A stretch of DNA of 64,000 nt from Mangrovivirga halotolerans (GCF_026241165.1 NZ_JAPFQN010000003.1:62001-126000); one strand, 5' to 3'; shown: positions 42,067 to 52,305, counted from the first letter of the stretch. Notes: a model not told the origin generated them from the sequence alone. Numbers and translations are program-made.

Positions 42067-43737
42067 ATGAGGGAACTTATATTTCTATATATTTGTTTAT
42101 TTAATTCAACTTTATTCTGCTTTGCACAGGGCAATCAGGAAGAAAAGATCGATAGTCTGCAATCTGTTTTGTCTTCTGATATATCAGCTGACGAGAGAAT
42201 AAATACACTAATCTATTTAGGAGTTCATTATCAGTCTACTAGTTTAGATACATCGATAATGTATGGTCAGACGGCTTTAGAGATTTCCGAAAACACAAGC
42301 GATTCGCTCAAAGCCAGAATTTACGACCTTTTGGGAACAGCTTATAACTACAAAGGATTATACGATAAATCAATTGAAAACCTGATCGAAGGTCTTCGTT
42401 ATGCTGAAAAGATGGGAAATCCGGTTTATGAAGCGACTTTCCTGGTCAATATCGGTACTGTTCATGATCGGCAATCATCTTTTGATAAAGCGGAAGAATA
42501 TTATCAAAAGGCTGTTGATGTAATTGAATTGGCAGACAAGAAGATACCAGAGGGATTTCCCCGTAAGTTGATATTCCTTGCTAACATTAATAATAATCTG
42601 GCCAACATTTATGGGAATCGTGGAGATACTACCATGATGCTTGATTATTATGATAAGGCATTAGTACATGCCAGGGCAGTAAATGATGAACAACTAATAT
42701 CTATAATTCTCAATAATGTTGGGAATACTTATTTATATCAGGGTGATTTTGATCGGGCTTATGAAAATCTGAACTCAGCTTTGAAAATCCGAAGAAAGCT
42801 TAAAGGCTTTAAAAGTCTGGCGCAGTCATACAGAAACCTTGGCTTCTATCATTTTAAGTCAGGCAACCCTGATTCTGCTATCTTATACTTTAATAAAAGT
42901 ATCGATGCAGCGAAGAAGGTCGGTAGTTTAAAAGAACACGTAGATTCTAAGGAAGGTCTGGCGAAAGTTTTTGAATCTATCGGGCAGACAGAAAAAGCCC
43001 TTGATGAGTTCAAAGAATATAAGCAGCTAAATGATAGTTTGTACAATGAAAGAAGAGTATCTGAGCTTGCTAAAATTGAAAGTCAATATCTATACGATAA
43101 AGAGCAATTAAAATCAGAAGCAGAGCAAAAACGCCGGGAATTCCGGATGTACTTAATCGTTGGGGCCCTTGTAGCGATAGTAGTGATTTTGACTTTATTA
43201 ACTCTGTTTCAAAGAAACCGGGTCAGAGCAGCACGTCTTAAAGCTGAAACTCTGGAGTTGCGGCAAAAGTCCTGGGACCTGGAAAAGAAAAACCTCAGTA
43301 TGGAGCTTGAACATAAGAATAAAGAGATGTCTACCAAGCTGTTATACCTTTTTAAAAAGAATGAGTTAATCGATGATGTAATCAAAGAATTGAAAGACCT
43401 TGTCAAAGATCTCAAATCTGAAAATAAACCAATCCTTCGAAAAGTCATTAAAAATCTTGGTGTTGCTTTAAATGAAGATTCCTGGAAGGAATTTGAATTA
43501 AGGTTTACAGAAGTGCACCAGGAATTTTATAATTCTCTGGAATCAAAATATCCGCATCTTACCCCAAATGAAAGAAGGTTATGTGCATTTCTTAAGTTGA
43601 ACATGACCAGCAAAGAGATTTCCTCTCTAACAGGACAATCGATACGTAGTATTGATGTCGCAAGAACACGTTTAAGAAAGAAATTTGGACTCACAAATTC
43701 TGATGTGAATCTCGTGGAGTTTTTATCTGCTATTTAA
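42067..43737 (+). CDS. TPR-membrane-LuxR signalling protein
   Basis: This 556-residue protein has a signal peptide and an extracytoplasmic region of several tetratricopeptide repeats (residues about 50-330; repeats such as ATFLVNIGTVHDRQSSFDKAEEYYQKAVD). A membrane helix follows at residues about 361-382, then a charged coiled coil (about 390-450). The C-terminus is a LuxR/GerE-type HTH (LTPNERRLCAFLKLNMTSKEIS; RSIDVARTRLRKKFGL). It resembles Bacteroidota one-component regulators that sense through periplasmic TPRs and bind DNA at the membrane. It is divergent from the TonB receptor gene. Confidence 0.9.
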   Translation: MRELIFLYICLFNSTLFCFAQGNQEEKIDSLQSVLSSDISADERINTLIYLGVHYQSTSLDTSIMYGQTALEISENTSDSLKARIYDLLGTAYNYKGLYDKSIENLIEGLRYAEKMGNPVYEATFLVNIGTVHDRQSSFDKAEEYYQKAVDVIELADKKIPEGFPRKLIFLANINNNLANIYGNRGDTTMMLDYYDKALVHARAVNDEQLISIILNNVGNTYLYQGDFDRAYENLNSALKIRRKLKGFKSLAQSYRNLGFYHFKSGNPDSAILYFNKSIDAAKKVGSLKEHVDSKEGLAKVFESIGQTEKALDEFKEYKQLNDSLYNERRVSELAKIESQYLYDKEQLKSEAEQKRREFRMYLIVGALVAIVVILTLLTLFQRNRVRAARLKAETLELRQKSWDLEKKNLSMELEHKNKEMSTKLLYLFKKNELIDDVIKELKDLVKDLKSENKPILRKVIKNLGVALNEDSWKEFELRFTEVHQEFYNSLESKYPHLTPNERRLCAFLKLNMTSKEISSLTGQSIRSIDVARTRLRKKFGLTNSDVNLVEFLSAI

Positions 43738-43768
43738 AGAAGTTTTTATCAAAAATTGTATTTTATCA

Positions 43769-43820
43769 GGGTTAATTATTTTTTCTAAATAAGAATCAAA
43801 CCTCTTGATTAACCTTTTTT
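43769..43820 (+). terminator. Possible terminator after the TPR-LuxR gene
   Basis: GGTTAAT (43770-43776) can pair with ATTAACC (43808-43814), and AATCAA with TTGATT forms an inner alternative; T residues follow at 43815-43820. The stem is AT-rich, so strength is uncertain. Confidence 0.35.
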
Positions 43821-43917
43821 CTACTCTTTTTATCTCATTAATTCGTCTATTTTTTTGGTAACTAAAAAAAAGTGATAATCTGCGTTTAAAGTTTATTTAA
43901 GCCTTTTTAAGTTCTTG

Positions 43918-43939
43918 TTGTGCAGTATTTGTGCAGTAT
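43918..43939 (+). repeat. Perfect 11-bp tandem duplication upstream of the small protein
   Basis: TTGTGCAGTAT occurs twice in a row (43918-43928 and 43929-43939). It sits in the presumptive promoter or leader of the small-protein and giant-protease genes. Confidence 0.85.
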
Positions 43940-44036
43940 GATAATCGATACTGTAGCAGCGATGTATAGTGTGTTTATTAAAGGGTGTGTTGGTTTTGTT
44001 AATAAGTTAGTGTTATGGATTAAATCAATAACCAAC

Positions 44037-44186
44037 ATGAGTAAAAGCAATGACAAGAAAAGTAAAGGGAGAAAGAAAGAAGAATCTTCTGAAGAAGAAT
44101 TACTCAATGAAATTCAGGAAAGAAACAAGACGCGTCAGCTAGCGCTGATTAAGATTATGAAGAAATTAAATAGTGGTAATAAATAA
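44037..44186 (+). CDS. Small charged protein, 49 aa, upstream of the T9SS protease
   Basis: I use ATG 44037 (MSKSNDKKSKGRKKEESSEE), though the frame stays open upstream to a possible GTG at 43920 that would add a hydrophobic segment. The product begins with a basic Lys-rich patch, then an acidic stretch and an amphipathic helix (LLNEIQERNKTRQLALIKIMKKL). The gene ends 18 bases before the 2486-residue protease start, so the two are likely co-transcribed. No family is recognised. Confidence 0.6.
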   Translation: MSKSNDKKSKGRKKEESSEEELLNEIQERNKTRQLALIKIMKKLNSGNK

Positions 44187-44204
44187 ACCTAAACCAACCA
44201 TTTT

Positions 44205-47200
44205 ATGATTAAACGTTTACAATTTAAGAGATCCCATTTGATTGCGCTATTGCTAATGTGCTTTAGTGTCATGAATGGTGTTGCTCAGGTAAAGCAGGGG
44301 AAGGTTCATGTTAAGTTCAAGCCGGGTATGGAGACTACGGTGGCTAATATGAATGTTTCGAGAACTGCAGATGGGATAGTCCAAATAGGACTTTCCGGTT
44401 TTGATGCTGTTGCTTCGCAATACAGGGCGATAGATATCAGGCCGATGTTCATTCCAAAGAAAGGAAAAGAAGAAGCACATAGAAGACATGGGCTTCACCT
44501 TTGGTATGAAGTAACGATTGACATGAATTCAAATGTTATGAATTCAGTTAGTTCTTTTGATAATGTTGCAGAGATCGCACAGGCAGAGCCAATCTATGCA
44601 AAGACATTTGTCGAGCCATCAAATGCAACTCAAGTTGATGTATCAAGCCTATCAAATGACGGTCCTGTAAATGACCCGGGATTAACTGATCAGTGGCATT
44701 ATGAGAATGATGGTTCAAACAACGGTATTCCTGAAGCGGATATTAATTTGTTTGAGGCATGGAATACAACAAAGGGAAGCAATGAGGTGATCGTATCAAT
44801 CCATGACTCAGGTGTTGATGTTGATCACGAAGACCTTGCTCCTAATATGTGGATTAATGAAGCAGAGTTGAATGGAGAGCCTGGAGTTGATGACGATTTT
44901 AATGGCTATGTCGATGATATTAATGGATATGATTTCGTTACCAATTCCGGAGACGTTTTTCCTGGAGACCATGGTACACACGTAGCTGGAACTATAGGTG
45001 CGGTAAATAACAATGGAATTGGTGTTGCCGGTGTTGCCGGAGGTTCTGGTTCTGGTGATGGTACTCGCCTGATGGCTCTTAGAGCTGTAGGTGGTGACAT
45101 GGCAGCATCTTTTGTATATGCAGCAGATAATGGTGCAGTGATATCACAAAACTCCTGGACATTCACTCAGCCGGGTGTTTATGAACAAGCAGTACTTGAT
45201 GCAATAGACTATTTTATTGCTGAAGCAGGAAATTATGCAGGCAGCCCAATGAAGGGTGGTATTGTAATATTTGCAGCAGCAAACTACAACAGAAATGATG
45301 TTTACTATCCAGAAGCCTACGAAAAAGTAATGGCAGTAGCTTCATTGGGACCAGCAAATAAGAAAGCATATTATTCAAACTATGCTCCCTGGGTGGATAT
45401 TGCTGCTCCGGGTGGAGACCAGTCTGAGCTTTACGGTAACAAGGGTGGTGTGTTAAGTACGCTTCCAAATAATACCTATGGTTTTTATCAGGGTACTTCA
45501 ATGGCTTGTCCTCATGTTTCAGGTATTGCTGCATTAGTTGTGGCAGCTAATGGAGGATCAAACTTTTCAAATGATGATCTTTGGACACATCTTATCACAG
45601 CTGTTCAGGATGTTTATCAGTACAATGATGAACAGTATGCTGGACTACTAGGTGCTGGTTATATTGATGCTGCCCTGGCAGTTAAAAAGAATGAAGGTAT
45701 CGGACCAGATGAGGTTGCTGATCTTACAGTGGTAAATATTTCTCAGGATTTCATAGAGCTGAACTGGACTTCTGTAGCTGATCAGGATGATGCAACAGTA
45801 TTTGGATACGAGATCTATTACAGTGATGACAGTATGAAAGTTGCTCAGAAAAATGGGCACGAAACAATTGTTATTACAGATAAAAATGCTTCGGGTGTGG
45901 CTTTGTCTAAGATAATTGAAGACCTGATCCCGGAAACAAAATATTATTTCGCGATTAGCGGATATGATAGGTGGGGTAATAAAGGTAACATGTCAGAGGT
46001 AATTTCAGCAACCACCACGGATGCTCCGGAGATTGCCTTTGATGTTACCAATTTTAACATCACACTGGATAATTCAAATGCACACCTTTCATCTGAAAGT
46101 TTCAATGTTGTTAATAACGCAGAAGGTGCTTTGAAATGGAATGCCCAAATCCGTCAGACAAGAGCATACAGACTTTCTACAACGAATTTAAACTATCCTA
46201 TTTCATCTTCATCATCTCTAAAAGGTGTTGAAAAGCTTGAGGTGTCAGGAGTAACCAAAGAAGATCTAAATACAGAAACTTCGGATTACAATAACGACTG
46301 GGAAAATAAATACTGGAGAGTCGGTCAGCCAATCAGCTCTATCTATATAATCGGAGAAGAAGATACTTCTATTCCGAACTCTGCAGCAATGAAATATACT
46401 GTTGATGATCCGGAAGGATTTAACCTGACAAGAATTTCACAGTTTATGAATCTTGACAGAACACAGTTTCCACAGGGTGTACTTGAGATTTATCAAGGTG
46501 AATCAATGGATAAGAATAACCTTGTTCTTGCTCAGGAATTCAATGGGAATTGGGGCGAAGGTGGCCGTGATAATGTTTTATCTCTTGATTATCAGTTGTT
46601 TTTTGATCAGGGAGAGACATTTTGGGTAGTTTTCCACATGCCGGCAGGAGTTAAATATCCATTGGGTATCGGTCTGGAATCTAATCCTTCTGATTCAGAA
46701 AATTGCTTCATGAGCTTTGACGTTGGAGAAACCTGGGTTCCTCTTGCTGAGGCAATTGGAGATGATCGTTGGGTTTGGAGACAAGAGCTTCAGGAAACTG
46801 TTCAGCCAATCCATGAATATTTAACTTTGTCTGAAATTGAAGGCGTTACTCCTGGTTTATCTCAGGAAGAAATTGCTATAGACGCAGATGGCACTAATTT
46901 AATTAATGGTACTTATTATGCATCAGCAGTATTCTACAGTAACGATGACAATCAAAGAATTGCTGATGTTGATCTTACTATAAATGTGAAAGATCACCAG
47001 CCTGTTCTTTCTTCAAGTCAGCTTGTTGACTTCGGAAGTTCATTTGTGGGTGTTCCTACTACATTGGAGATTCCACTTGAAAACTCAGGTTTAGGAGTGT
47101 TCAGATTTAATGATCCAAGCTGTGTTTCTTCAAATCCTGATTTTGATTTGGGAACTAATAAGGCTGGTATTCCTGCTTCTGTAAAAGCATTAGATAGTGA

Positions 47201-50200
47201 TGTGCTTACTGTTACATTCACTCCTTCTGCAGCGGGAAATATCTCAGGAAAGATCGAATTAGTAGATTATAATGGAAATACACATACAATCAATGTTTCA
47301 GGAGTTGGAACTCAACCATCAGAGATTGCATACAATCCGGCCAGCAGTGACTTCACTATGGCGATTGGTGATGTACAATCAGGAAGCTTTGAAGTTGTGA
47401 ACAATGGTAATTATCCATTGCAATTCTATTTCCCAAGATTAGTATCTCAGGAAGATGTTATTCAGGTTCCCGTTCAGGGAAGTGAATTCGGGTACTTCTG
47501 GGAAAACACTAATAATGGTGGAACAACACATACTTACCAATGGGAAGATATTTCTCAGACTGGTGAGAATGTAACTGCTTTCTGGAGAGATCAAAATGGA
47601 TCATTGTTAGAATTGGAGCTTGGTTTCCAGTTCCCATACTTTGAGCAAGTATTTGAAAAACTTTACCTGACTCAATATGGTGTATTAACTACTCATAATG
47701 ATATTGGATGGGCAGGAAATGGAATGAGTCCTGGGAATAAATTCCAAAACGTTCCAATTTCAGCATTGAACCGTAAGTTAAGATTGGAATACGGTGGAGA
47801 TATCTATATTCAGCGCAAGTCTGGTAAGATCATTATTCAATATGATAATGTTCAGGTAGCAGGTTCTTCAACTTCAGCTTTTACCTTCCAGACAATTATC
47901 TATAACAATGGAGATATTGTTCACAATTACAAAACTGTTCCTACATCTTCTTTCTACCGAACTGTTGAAGTAGGTTTAGAGGATCCTGATAAGGAATTTG
48001 GTTTTGTTATTTATGATAAATCAAGCTATACTGAAACTCCGGATGCCGGTTTAACCAATGGATCTTCTATAAAGATCAGTTCTCCGGGTGTTGATGCAAT
48101 TGAAAATATTTCAATGACTCATGGAGTTGTTCCGGTAGGTGAAGCTCAAACTATTAATTTTGATGTAAATGCCGCAAGCCTGGTTGAAGGAAACTTTTAT
48201 CAGAGATTGGTAGTAGCATCAAATGATCCGTCAAATCCACTTTCTGCATACACTGCAAATATAAATGTAAATGCAGGCGGTGTTGTTGATGCACAGTTAG
48301 CTGAAAATTCTTACGACTTTGGTACAATCTTTCAGGGTGATTCTGTAGGTAGAATTTTTGAATTAGAAAATGTTGGTACAAAGGCCACACAGATTACAGG
48401 AATAAGTTCTTCAAATGGAAACTTTGTTCTTTCACATGATGCATTACCAGTAAATCTACAGTCTAAAACAATTTTCTTCCTTTCTGCTTCACATGATGGA
48501 GTAACCCAAGGAACGTTTACAGATCAGGTTACTTTCAGTTTTGCTGATGGTTCTCAGGAAACTCTTGATCTTTCAATCACTGTAGGTCCAGCACCGGCAA
48601 TAACTGTTACTACTGATCCTGTTGATTACACATTAAATGTTGGTGAAACAGCTGTACATACAGTTACTGTACAAAATAATGGTGAAGCAGAACTTGAATT
48701 CACTACTTCAGGTACTGAGTGGGCATATTTTAATGATGAAACAGTTGCTACTGCAGCTACTCAATTAAAAGAGCACACTTATATTTATAAGACCAATCGT
48801 GAAGATGGATCAGTTGGATATAACTGGGAAGAGATCGTGAATACTGGTGGTGAGCAGCTTGATCAGGGTGGTCTTTCAGAATGGCATACCAAAGCACTTC
48901 CATTTGAGTTTAAGTTCTATGGAAATGTATATGACTCAATCTATATCCATTCAAATGGTGTTATATCATTTGATGATTACACTGATCTAGTAATGGAAGG
49001 CCCTGTTAGTGGTCCTCAAACCATCCCTGATACTGGCTTAGTTAACAATACAATAGCTCCTTTCTGGGGTAATGGATACTACGGTGTAGTTACAGATGCT
49101 GATAAAGAAGTAAGTGGTGTATTCTATAAAGAGTACGATGAATACGTGATCATTGAGTACGCAAACCTTGTGGACAGAGGATTCACGGGAATGCCTTTCA
49201 GTGTTCAGGCAATTATATATAAAAATGGTAACATAAAGTATCAGTATAACTTCGGGACCAGATCAAGAGCTCATGAAGCTGTTGTTGGGGTAGAGAATAT
49301 AGATGGGACTGATGGTGTTCAGGTGATGAGCTATGATTTCTACCTTGAAGATGAAATGGCGATCATTTTCTCACCTGCTAACAAAAGAAGGCTTGAATCC
49401 GGTTCTTCTGTTGATCTTCCTATGACAATTGATGCAACCCATACAAACGGCGGAGTTTATAATGCAAATCTTCAGATTCAGTCAAATGTTCCTGGAGAAT
49501 TGAACACATTTGTTCCTGCTAAATTGACAGTAAATGGTCAGGGAGAAATTGATGTAATCGATAGCTTATACTATGGAGATATCGTAGCACAGACGCTTCC
49601 AAATGGTAATCCTGAAACTCATGATATTGATTTTGTACTGAGAAATTCAGGGACAGATCAGTTAACTGTAAATACTGCTGAGTTAATTGATGGAACAGAC
49701 TATTCATTAAACATGCTTGAAGTGTTCTGTTCATTCTTTGGTTGCCGGGAAAGATTAACTCCTGTTGACGGAGCAATCACATTAAACCTGGATCCTGGAG
49801 CTGAGCAACAATTCAGATTGACTCTTGATACCAGGTTGGAAACTTATGAAGCGATAGACACTGTTGCATTTGACCTGGGACTTGCTACAGAAGTGAAAGT
49901 ACCTGTTTATGCAAATGTCTTCCTTCCTTCTGTTTTGGAGATCGACAATGATGCATTTCACTTTGAAGCGGAAGACAATACATTCACCGGATCTGATGTA
50001 ATTACTTTGAATAATACCGAAGGCCAGAACGAATTGACTTACTCGATAGAGTACGATTACATAAGAGATGGTGTCTCTATGGCAACTCAAATACAGTCAG
50101 CTTCAAATAATATCAAAGGTGAGATTGCATCAGTAGAAAACTCAAATGCTGTTTCAGTTTCAAGTATTTCTAATTTTAACAGAGATCTGAAATATGGAGA

Positions 50201-51665
50201 TGAAGTAGCAGAAACATTTGTTGGATTTGGAGAAAGTTCAACCTTTAAATCTTCAACGAAGTTTAATGCTGGAGCTGAAGGTTTCAACTTGTCACATGTA
50301 TCTACTTACATTTCTGCTGAAAATAATACTTCTACACGAATGGTAGTTGAGGTGTTCGCTGGTAAGGATATCTATGATGCTGTTAAGATAGCTGAAACAG
50401 AGTATATTCACGAAGCAGAAACTAACTTACAGGGATTAGTTACTATTCCATTAGCGGAAGTAGTTAAATTATATCCTTATGAGACATTCTTTGTTTCAAT
50501 CAGATATCCATTTGGTGTTAGCTATCCTCAGGGAACTAACATTACTGGAGATCTTCCAGGTACATTCATGTATCAGTCAGGTGGATTCTGGTATGATCTT
50601 CAGGATTCTCCAGTATTTGCAGACCAAGGATGGTATGTACAGGCTCATGAAGATACTTACAATGAAACAGGATGGTTGACAATTACAAGTACAGGGTCTG
50701 TAGCAGCTGGTGAAACAGGGACAATTGATATTGATGTAACTGCTCAAAACATGGATGTTGCAGATGTGATTGCCAACGTGATCATCTCTTCTAATGATCC
50801 ATATAATCCTAGCGAAACTGTACAGGTATCATTGCATATGAATCAGGCACCGGTATTTGAAGATGGTAAGCAATACTATGAAATGCAGGAAACTGATTCT
50901 ATTGGATTCACAGTAAAAGCCACTGACCTAGAAGGAGAGACGTTTGATTTCGGTCTTGAAAATGCTCCTTCGGGAATGACTATCGAAGAGCTGGATGGGA
51001 TAGCATACATCTCATATGTTGCTGATTACTTCTCTGCTGGTATTTACAACATGAGCATTTCGGCAACCGATGCGGGAGGTAGAATTTCTCATTATCCTGT
51101 CGAATTGAATGTTGTGAATGTGAACCGTACTCCGGTAGTGGCAAACATCGAAGATTTCAATTTATTTATAGGAGGAGATAATCACCTGATCGATGGTTCG
51201 ACAGTATTTACTGATGCTGATAATGATGCCCTGTACTACAATGTGGTAGTTGATCAGCCCGACCTGGTAGATGTATCGATCACTGGCAATGCTTTTGAAT
51301 TTATTCCAAAGGCTCCGGGACAAACAGCTATTACTATTTATGCTACAGACGGAATGATTGAAGAAGAAGTGTTTGCAAACTTTACGGTTACAGTAGACTA
51401 TGTTCTTGGAACAGATGATCTGTTAAGTAGTGGGTTTAATATTTATCCTAACCCAGTAAGAGATGTAATAAATGTGAAGGTTCCTCAATCAGGTGACTAT
51501 CAAATTACCATCTATGGAGTTGATGGGAAAATTCATATATCTGAAAATGTTGAGATTTCTCAAAATGGTGGTGGTATAAATATCGCCGGACTTGAAGGTG
51601 GAATCTACCTTATTGAGATCAATGGGGAAAAAGATTCAGTAACATCTAAGATTATTAAAGAGTAA
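44205..51665 (+). CDS. Giant secreted S8 (subtilisin-like) peptidase with T9SS sorting domain, 2486 aa
   Basis: This protein has a signal peptide (residues 1-27), then a propeptide-like region (about 30-150). The catalytic domain has Asp201 (SIHDSGVD), His256 (HGTHVAG) and Ser432 (GTSMACPHVSG). A fibronectin type III domain follows (about 500-610). The central 1500 residues consist of beta-sandwich modules: two similar units around residues 640-880 and 1945-2165, and two units around 1042-1300 and 1470-1726, separated by HYDIN/ASPM-type Ig domains. Cadherin-like repeats occupy about 2175-2400. The last 80 residues (NIYPNPVRDVINV... IYLIEINGEKDS) are a type A T9SS sorting domain, which directs attachment or release at the surface. 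The protein is far larger than most subtilases. It is followed by a hairpin and a lipoprotein gene. Confidence 0.95.
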   Translation: MIKRLQFKRSHLIALLLMCFSVMNGVAQVKQGKVHVKFKPGMETTVANMNVSRTADGIVQIGLSGFDAVASQYRAIDIRPMFIPKKGKEEAHRRHGLHLWYEVTIDMNSNVMNSVSSFDNVAEIAQAEPIYAKTFVEPSNATQVDVSSLSNDGPVNDPGLTDQWHYENDGSNNGIPEADINLFEAWNTTKGSNEVIVSIHDSGVDVDHEDLAPNMWINEAELNGEPGVDDDFNGYVDDINGYDFVTNSGDVFPGDHGTHVAGTIGAVNNNGIGVAGVAGGSGSGDGTRLMALRAVGGDMAASFVYAADNGAVISQNSWTFTQPGVYEQAVLDAIDYFIAEAGNYAGSPMKGGIVIFAAANYNRNDVYYPEAYEKVMAVASLGPANKKAYYSNYAPWVDIAAPGGDQSELYGNKGGVLSTLPNNTYGFYQGTSMACPHVSGIAALVVAANGGSNFSNDDLWTHLITAVQDVYQYNDEQYAGLLGAGYIDAALAVKKNEGIGPDEVADLTVVNISQDFIELNWTSVADQDDATVFGYEIYYSDDSMKVAQKNGHETIVITDKNASGVALSKIIEDLIPETKYYFAISGYDRWGNKGNMSEVISATTTDAPEIAFDVTNFNITLDNSNAHLSSESFNVVNNAEGALKWNAQIRQTRAYRLSTTNLNYPISSSSSLKGVEKLEVSGVTKEDLNTETSDYNNDWENKYWRVGQPISSIYIIGEEDTSIPNSAAMKYTVDDPEGFNLTRISQFMNLDRTQFPQGVLEIYQGESMDKNNLVLAQEFNGNWGEGGRDNVLSLDYQLFFDQGETFWVVFHMPAGVKYPLGIGLESNPSDSENCFMSFDVGETWVPLAEAIGDDRWVWRQELQETVQPIHEYLTLSEIEGVTPGLSQEEIAIDADGTNLINGTYYASAVFYSNDDNQRIADVDLTINVKDHQPVLSSSQLVDFGSSFVGVPTTLEIPLENSGLGVFRFNDPSCVSSNPDFDLGTNKAGIPASVKALDSDVLTVTFTPSAAGNISGKIELVDYNGNTHTINVSGVGTQPSEIAYNPASSDFTMAIGDVQSGSFEVVNNGNYPLQFYFPRLVSQEDVIQVPVQGSEFGYFWENTNNGGTTHTYQWEDISQTGENVTAFWRDQNGSLLELELGFQFPYFEQVFEKLYLTQYGVLTTHNDIGWAGNGMSPGNKFQNVPISALNRKLRLEYGGDIYIQRKSGKIIIQYDNVQVAGSSTSAFTFQTIIYNNGDIVHNYKTVPTSSFYRTVEVGLEDPDKEFGFVIYDKSSYTETPDAGLTNGSSIKISSPGVDAIENISMTHGVVPVGEAQTINFDVNAASLVEGNFYQRLVVASNDPSNPLSAYTANINVNAGGVVDAQLAENSYDFGTIFQGDSVGRIFELENVGTKATQITGISSSNGNFVLSHDALPVNLQSKTIFFLSASHDGVTQGTFTDQVTFSFADGSQETLDLSITVGPAPAITVTTDPVDYTLNVGETAVHTVTVQNNGEAELEFTTSGTEWAYFNDETVATAATQLKEHTYIYKTNREDGSVGYNWEEIVNTGGEQLDQGGLSEWHTKALPFEFKFYGNVYDSIYIHSNGVISFDDYTDLVMEGPVSGPQTIPDTGLVNNTIAPFWGNGYYGVVTDADKEVSGVFYKEYDEYVIIEYANLVDRGFTGMPFSVQAIIYKNGNIKYQYNFGTRSRAHEAVVGVENIDGTDGVQVMSYDFYLEDEMAIIFSPANKRRLESGSSVDLPMTIDATHTNGGVYNANLQIQSNVPGELNTFVPAKLTVNGQGEIDVIDSLYYGDIVAQTLPNGNPETHDIDFVLRNSGTDQLTVNTAELIDGTDYSLNMLEVFCSFFGCRERLTPVDGAITLNLDPGAEQQFRLTLDTRLETYEAIDTVAFDLGLATEVKVPVYANVFLPSVLEIDNDAFHFEAEDNTFTGSDVITLNNTEGQNELTYSIEYDYIRDGVSMATQIQSASNNIKGEIASVENSNAVSVSSISNFNRDLKYGDEVAETFVGFGESSTFKSSTKFNAGAEGFNLSHVSTYISAENNTSTRMVVEVFAGKDIYDAVKIAETEYIHEAETNLQGLVTIPLAEVVKLYPYETFFVSIRYPFGVSYPQGTNITGDLPGTFMYQSGGFWYDLQDSPVFADQGWYVQAHEDTYNETGWLTITSTGSVAAGETGTIDIDVTAQNMDVADVIANVIISSNDPYNPSETVQVSLHMNQAPVFEDGKQYYEMQETDSIGFTVKATDLEGETFDFGLENAPSGMTIEELDGIAYISYVADYFSAGIYNMSISATDAGGRISHYPVELNVVNVNRTPVVANIEDFNLFIGGDNHLIDGSTVFTDADNDALYYNVVVDQPDLVDVSITGNAFEFIPKAPGQTAITIYATDGMIEEEVFANFTVTVDYVLGTDDLLSSGFNIYPNPVRDVINVKVPQSGDYQITIYGVDGKIHISENVEISQNGGGINIAGLEGGIYLIEINGEKDSVTSKIIKE

Positions 51666-51675
51666 TATTCAAAAT

Positions 51676-51697
51676 GGCAGGAGGGAAACCTCCTGCC
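51676..51697 (+). other. GAAA-tetraloop hairpin between the protease and lipoprotein genes
   Basis: GGCAGGAGG (51676-51684) and CCTCCTGCC (51689-51697) form a nine-bp perfect stem closed by a GAAA loop. No T run follows, so it is unlikely to be a normal terminator. It could protect or separate the mRNA of the two genes. Confidence 0.85.
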
Positions 51698-51712
51698 TAT
51701 AAAAACTATATT

Positions 51713-52150
51713 ATGAAAAGATATTATTTAGCATTGTTTATTTCATTTGCAATTCTCGTCGGGTGTAAAGATGATGAACCTGGTAAAGAAGAAGTCCAGA
51801 TCAACAACTTGAGTAAAACCTGGTCTTTAGGTTCTGATGGATATGTGCTGGTAAATAGCCAGGATATTTCATATGATTATTCTGAATTTTCAATCAGGTT
51901 TTCAAGCGCAGAAGCTGACAAGGTTTATTATGTGACAAATGGCCATTATGCTTTCCCTGCTGCTGTTGATACATGGGCTTTCGCAGATCAGAATTTTGAA
52001 GAAATAGTAAGACATGTTGATGGAACTGTCATGGAGACACATTTTGAGAATAACACACTAACTATTCGATTTAATATTCCTGAACCTTCCAATGGTAAAT
52101 TGCAAGGAGGTTTTGGGGATTTTGAATTTCATCTTACTGAATACAAATAA
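51713..52150 (+). CDS. Uncharacterised lipoprotein following the giant protease, 145 aa
   Basis: The frame opens at ATG 51674, but I choose ATG 51713 because it begins a good lipoprotein signal (MKRYYLALFISFAILVGC, Cys18); the 51674 start lies just before the hairpin. After Cys18 the sequence is acidic (K-D-D-E-P-G-K-E-E). The rest is a small beta-rich domain containing GSDGYVLVNSQDI and a final GGFGDFEFHLTEYK. No family is recognised. It may be co-expressed with the protease. It is followed by a UUCG-type terminator. Confidence 0.75.
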   Translation: MKRYYLALFISFAILVGCKDDEPGKEEVQINNLSKTWSLGSDGYVLVNSQDISYDYSEFSIRFSSAEADKVYYVTNGHYAFPAAVDTWAFADQNFEEIVRHVDGTVMETHFENNTLTIRFNIPEPSNGKLQGGFGDFEFHLTEYK

Positions 52151-52179
52151 CAGGTTGAGCCTTTTTTAACTAGAGAGTG

Positions 52180-52200
52180 GCCCCTTCGGGGGCTTTTTTT
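52180..52200 (+). terminator. UUCG-tetraloop intrinsic terminator
   Basis: A GCCCC (52180-52184) stem is closed by TTCG (52185-52188) and GGGGC (52189-52193), then T residues to 52200. CUUCGG loops are unusually stable in RNA. Confidence 0.9.
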
Positions 52201-52305
52201 TATTTTTTTAACTATTTTTGAGGAGCTTTTTATCTAATAGGTAATATTATTTAATTAATTTTTAAAAAATTATTCCAAAAAGCATTAATCTCTTAAAGGG
52301 AGTTC

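Noticed and set aside
43920-44036. N-terminal extension of the small 49-aa protein (GTG 43920)
   Set aside because: The extension depends on a GTG start inside the tandem repeat and adds a hydrophobic segment; ATG 44037 is simpler, though the alternative is not excluded.
51674-51712. Start of the lipoprotein at ATG 51674
   Set aside because: It would place the stable hairpin inside the coding region and hide the lipoprotein signal; ATG 51713 is preferred.
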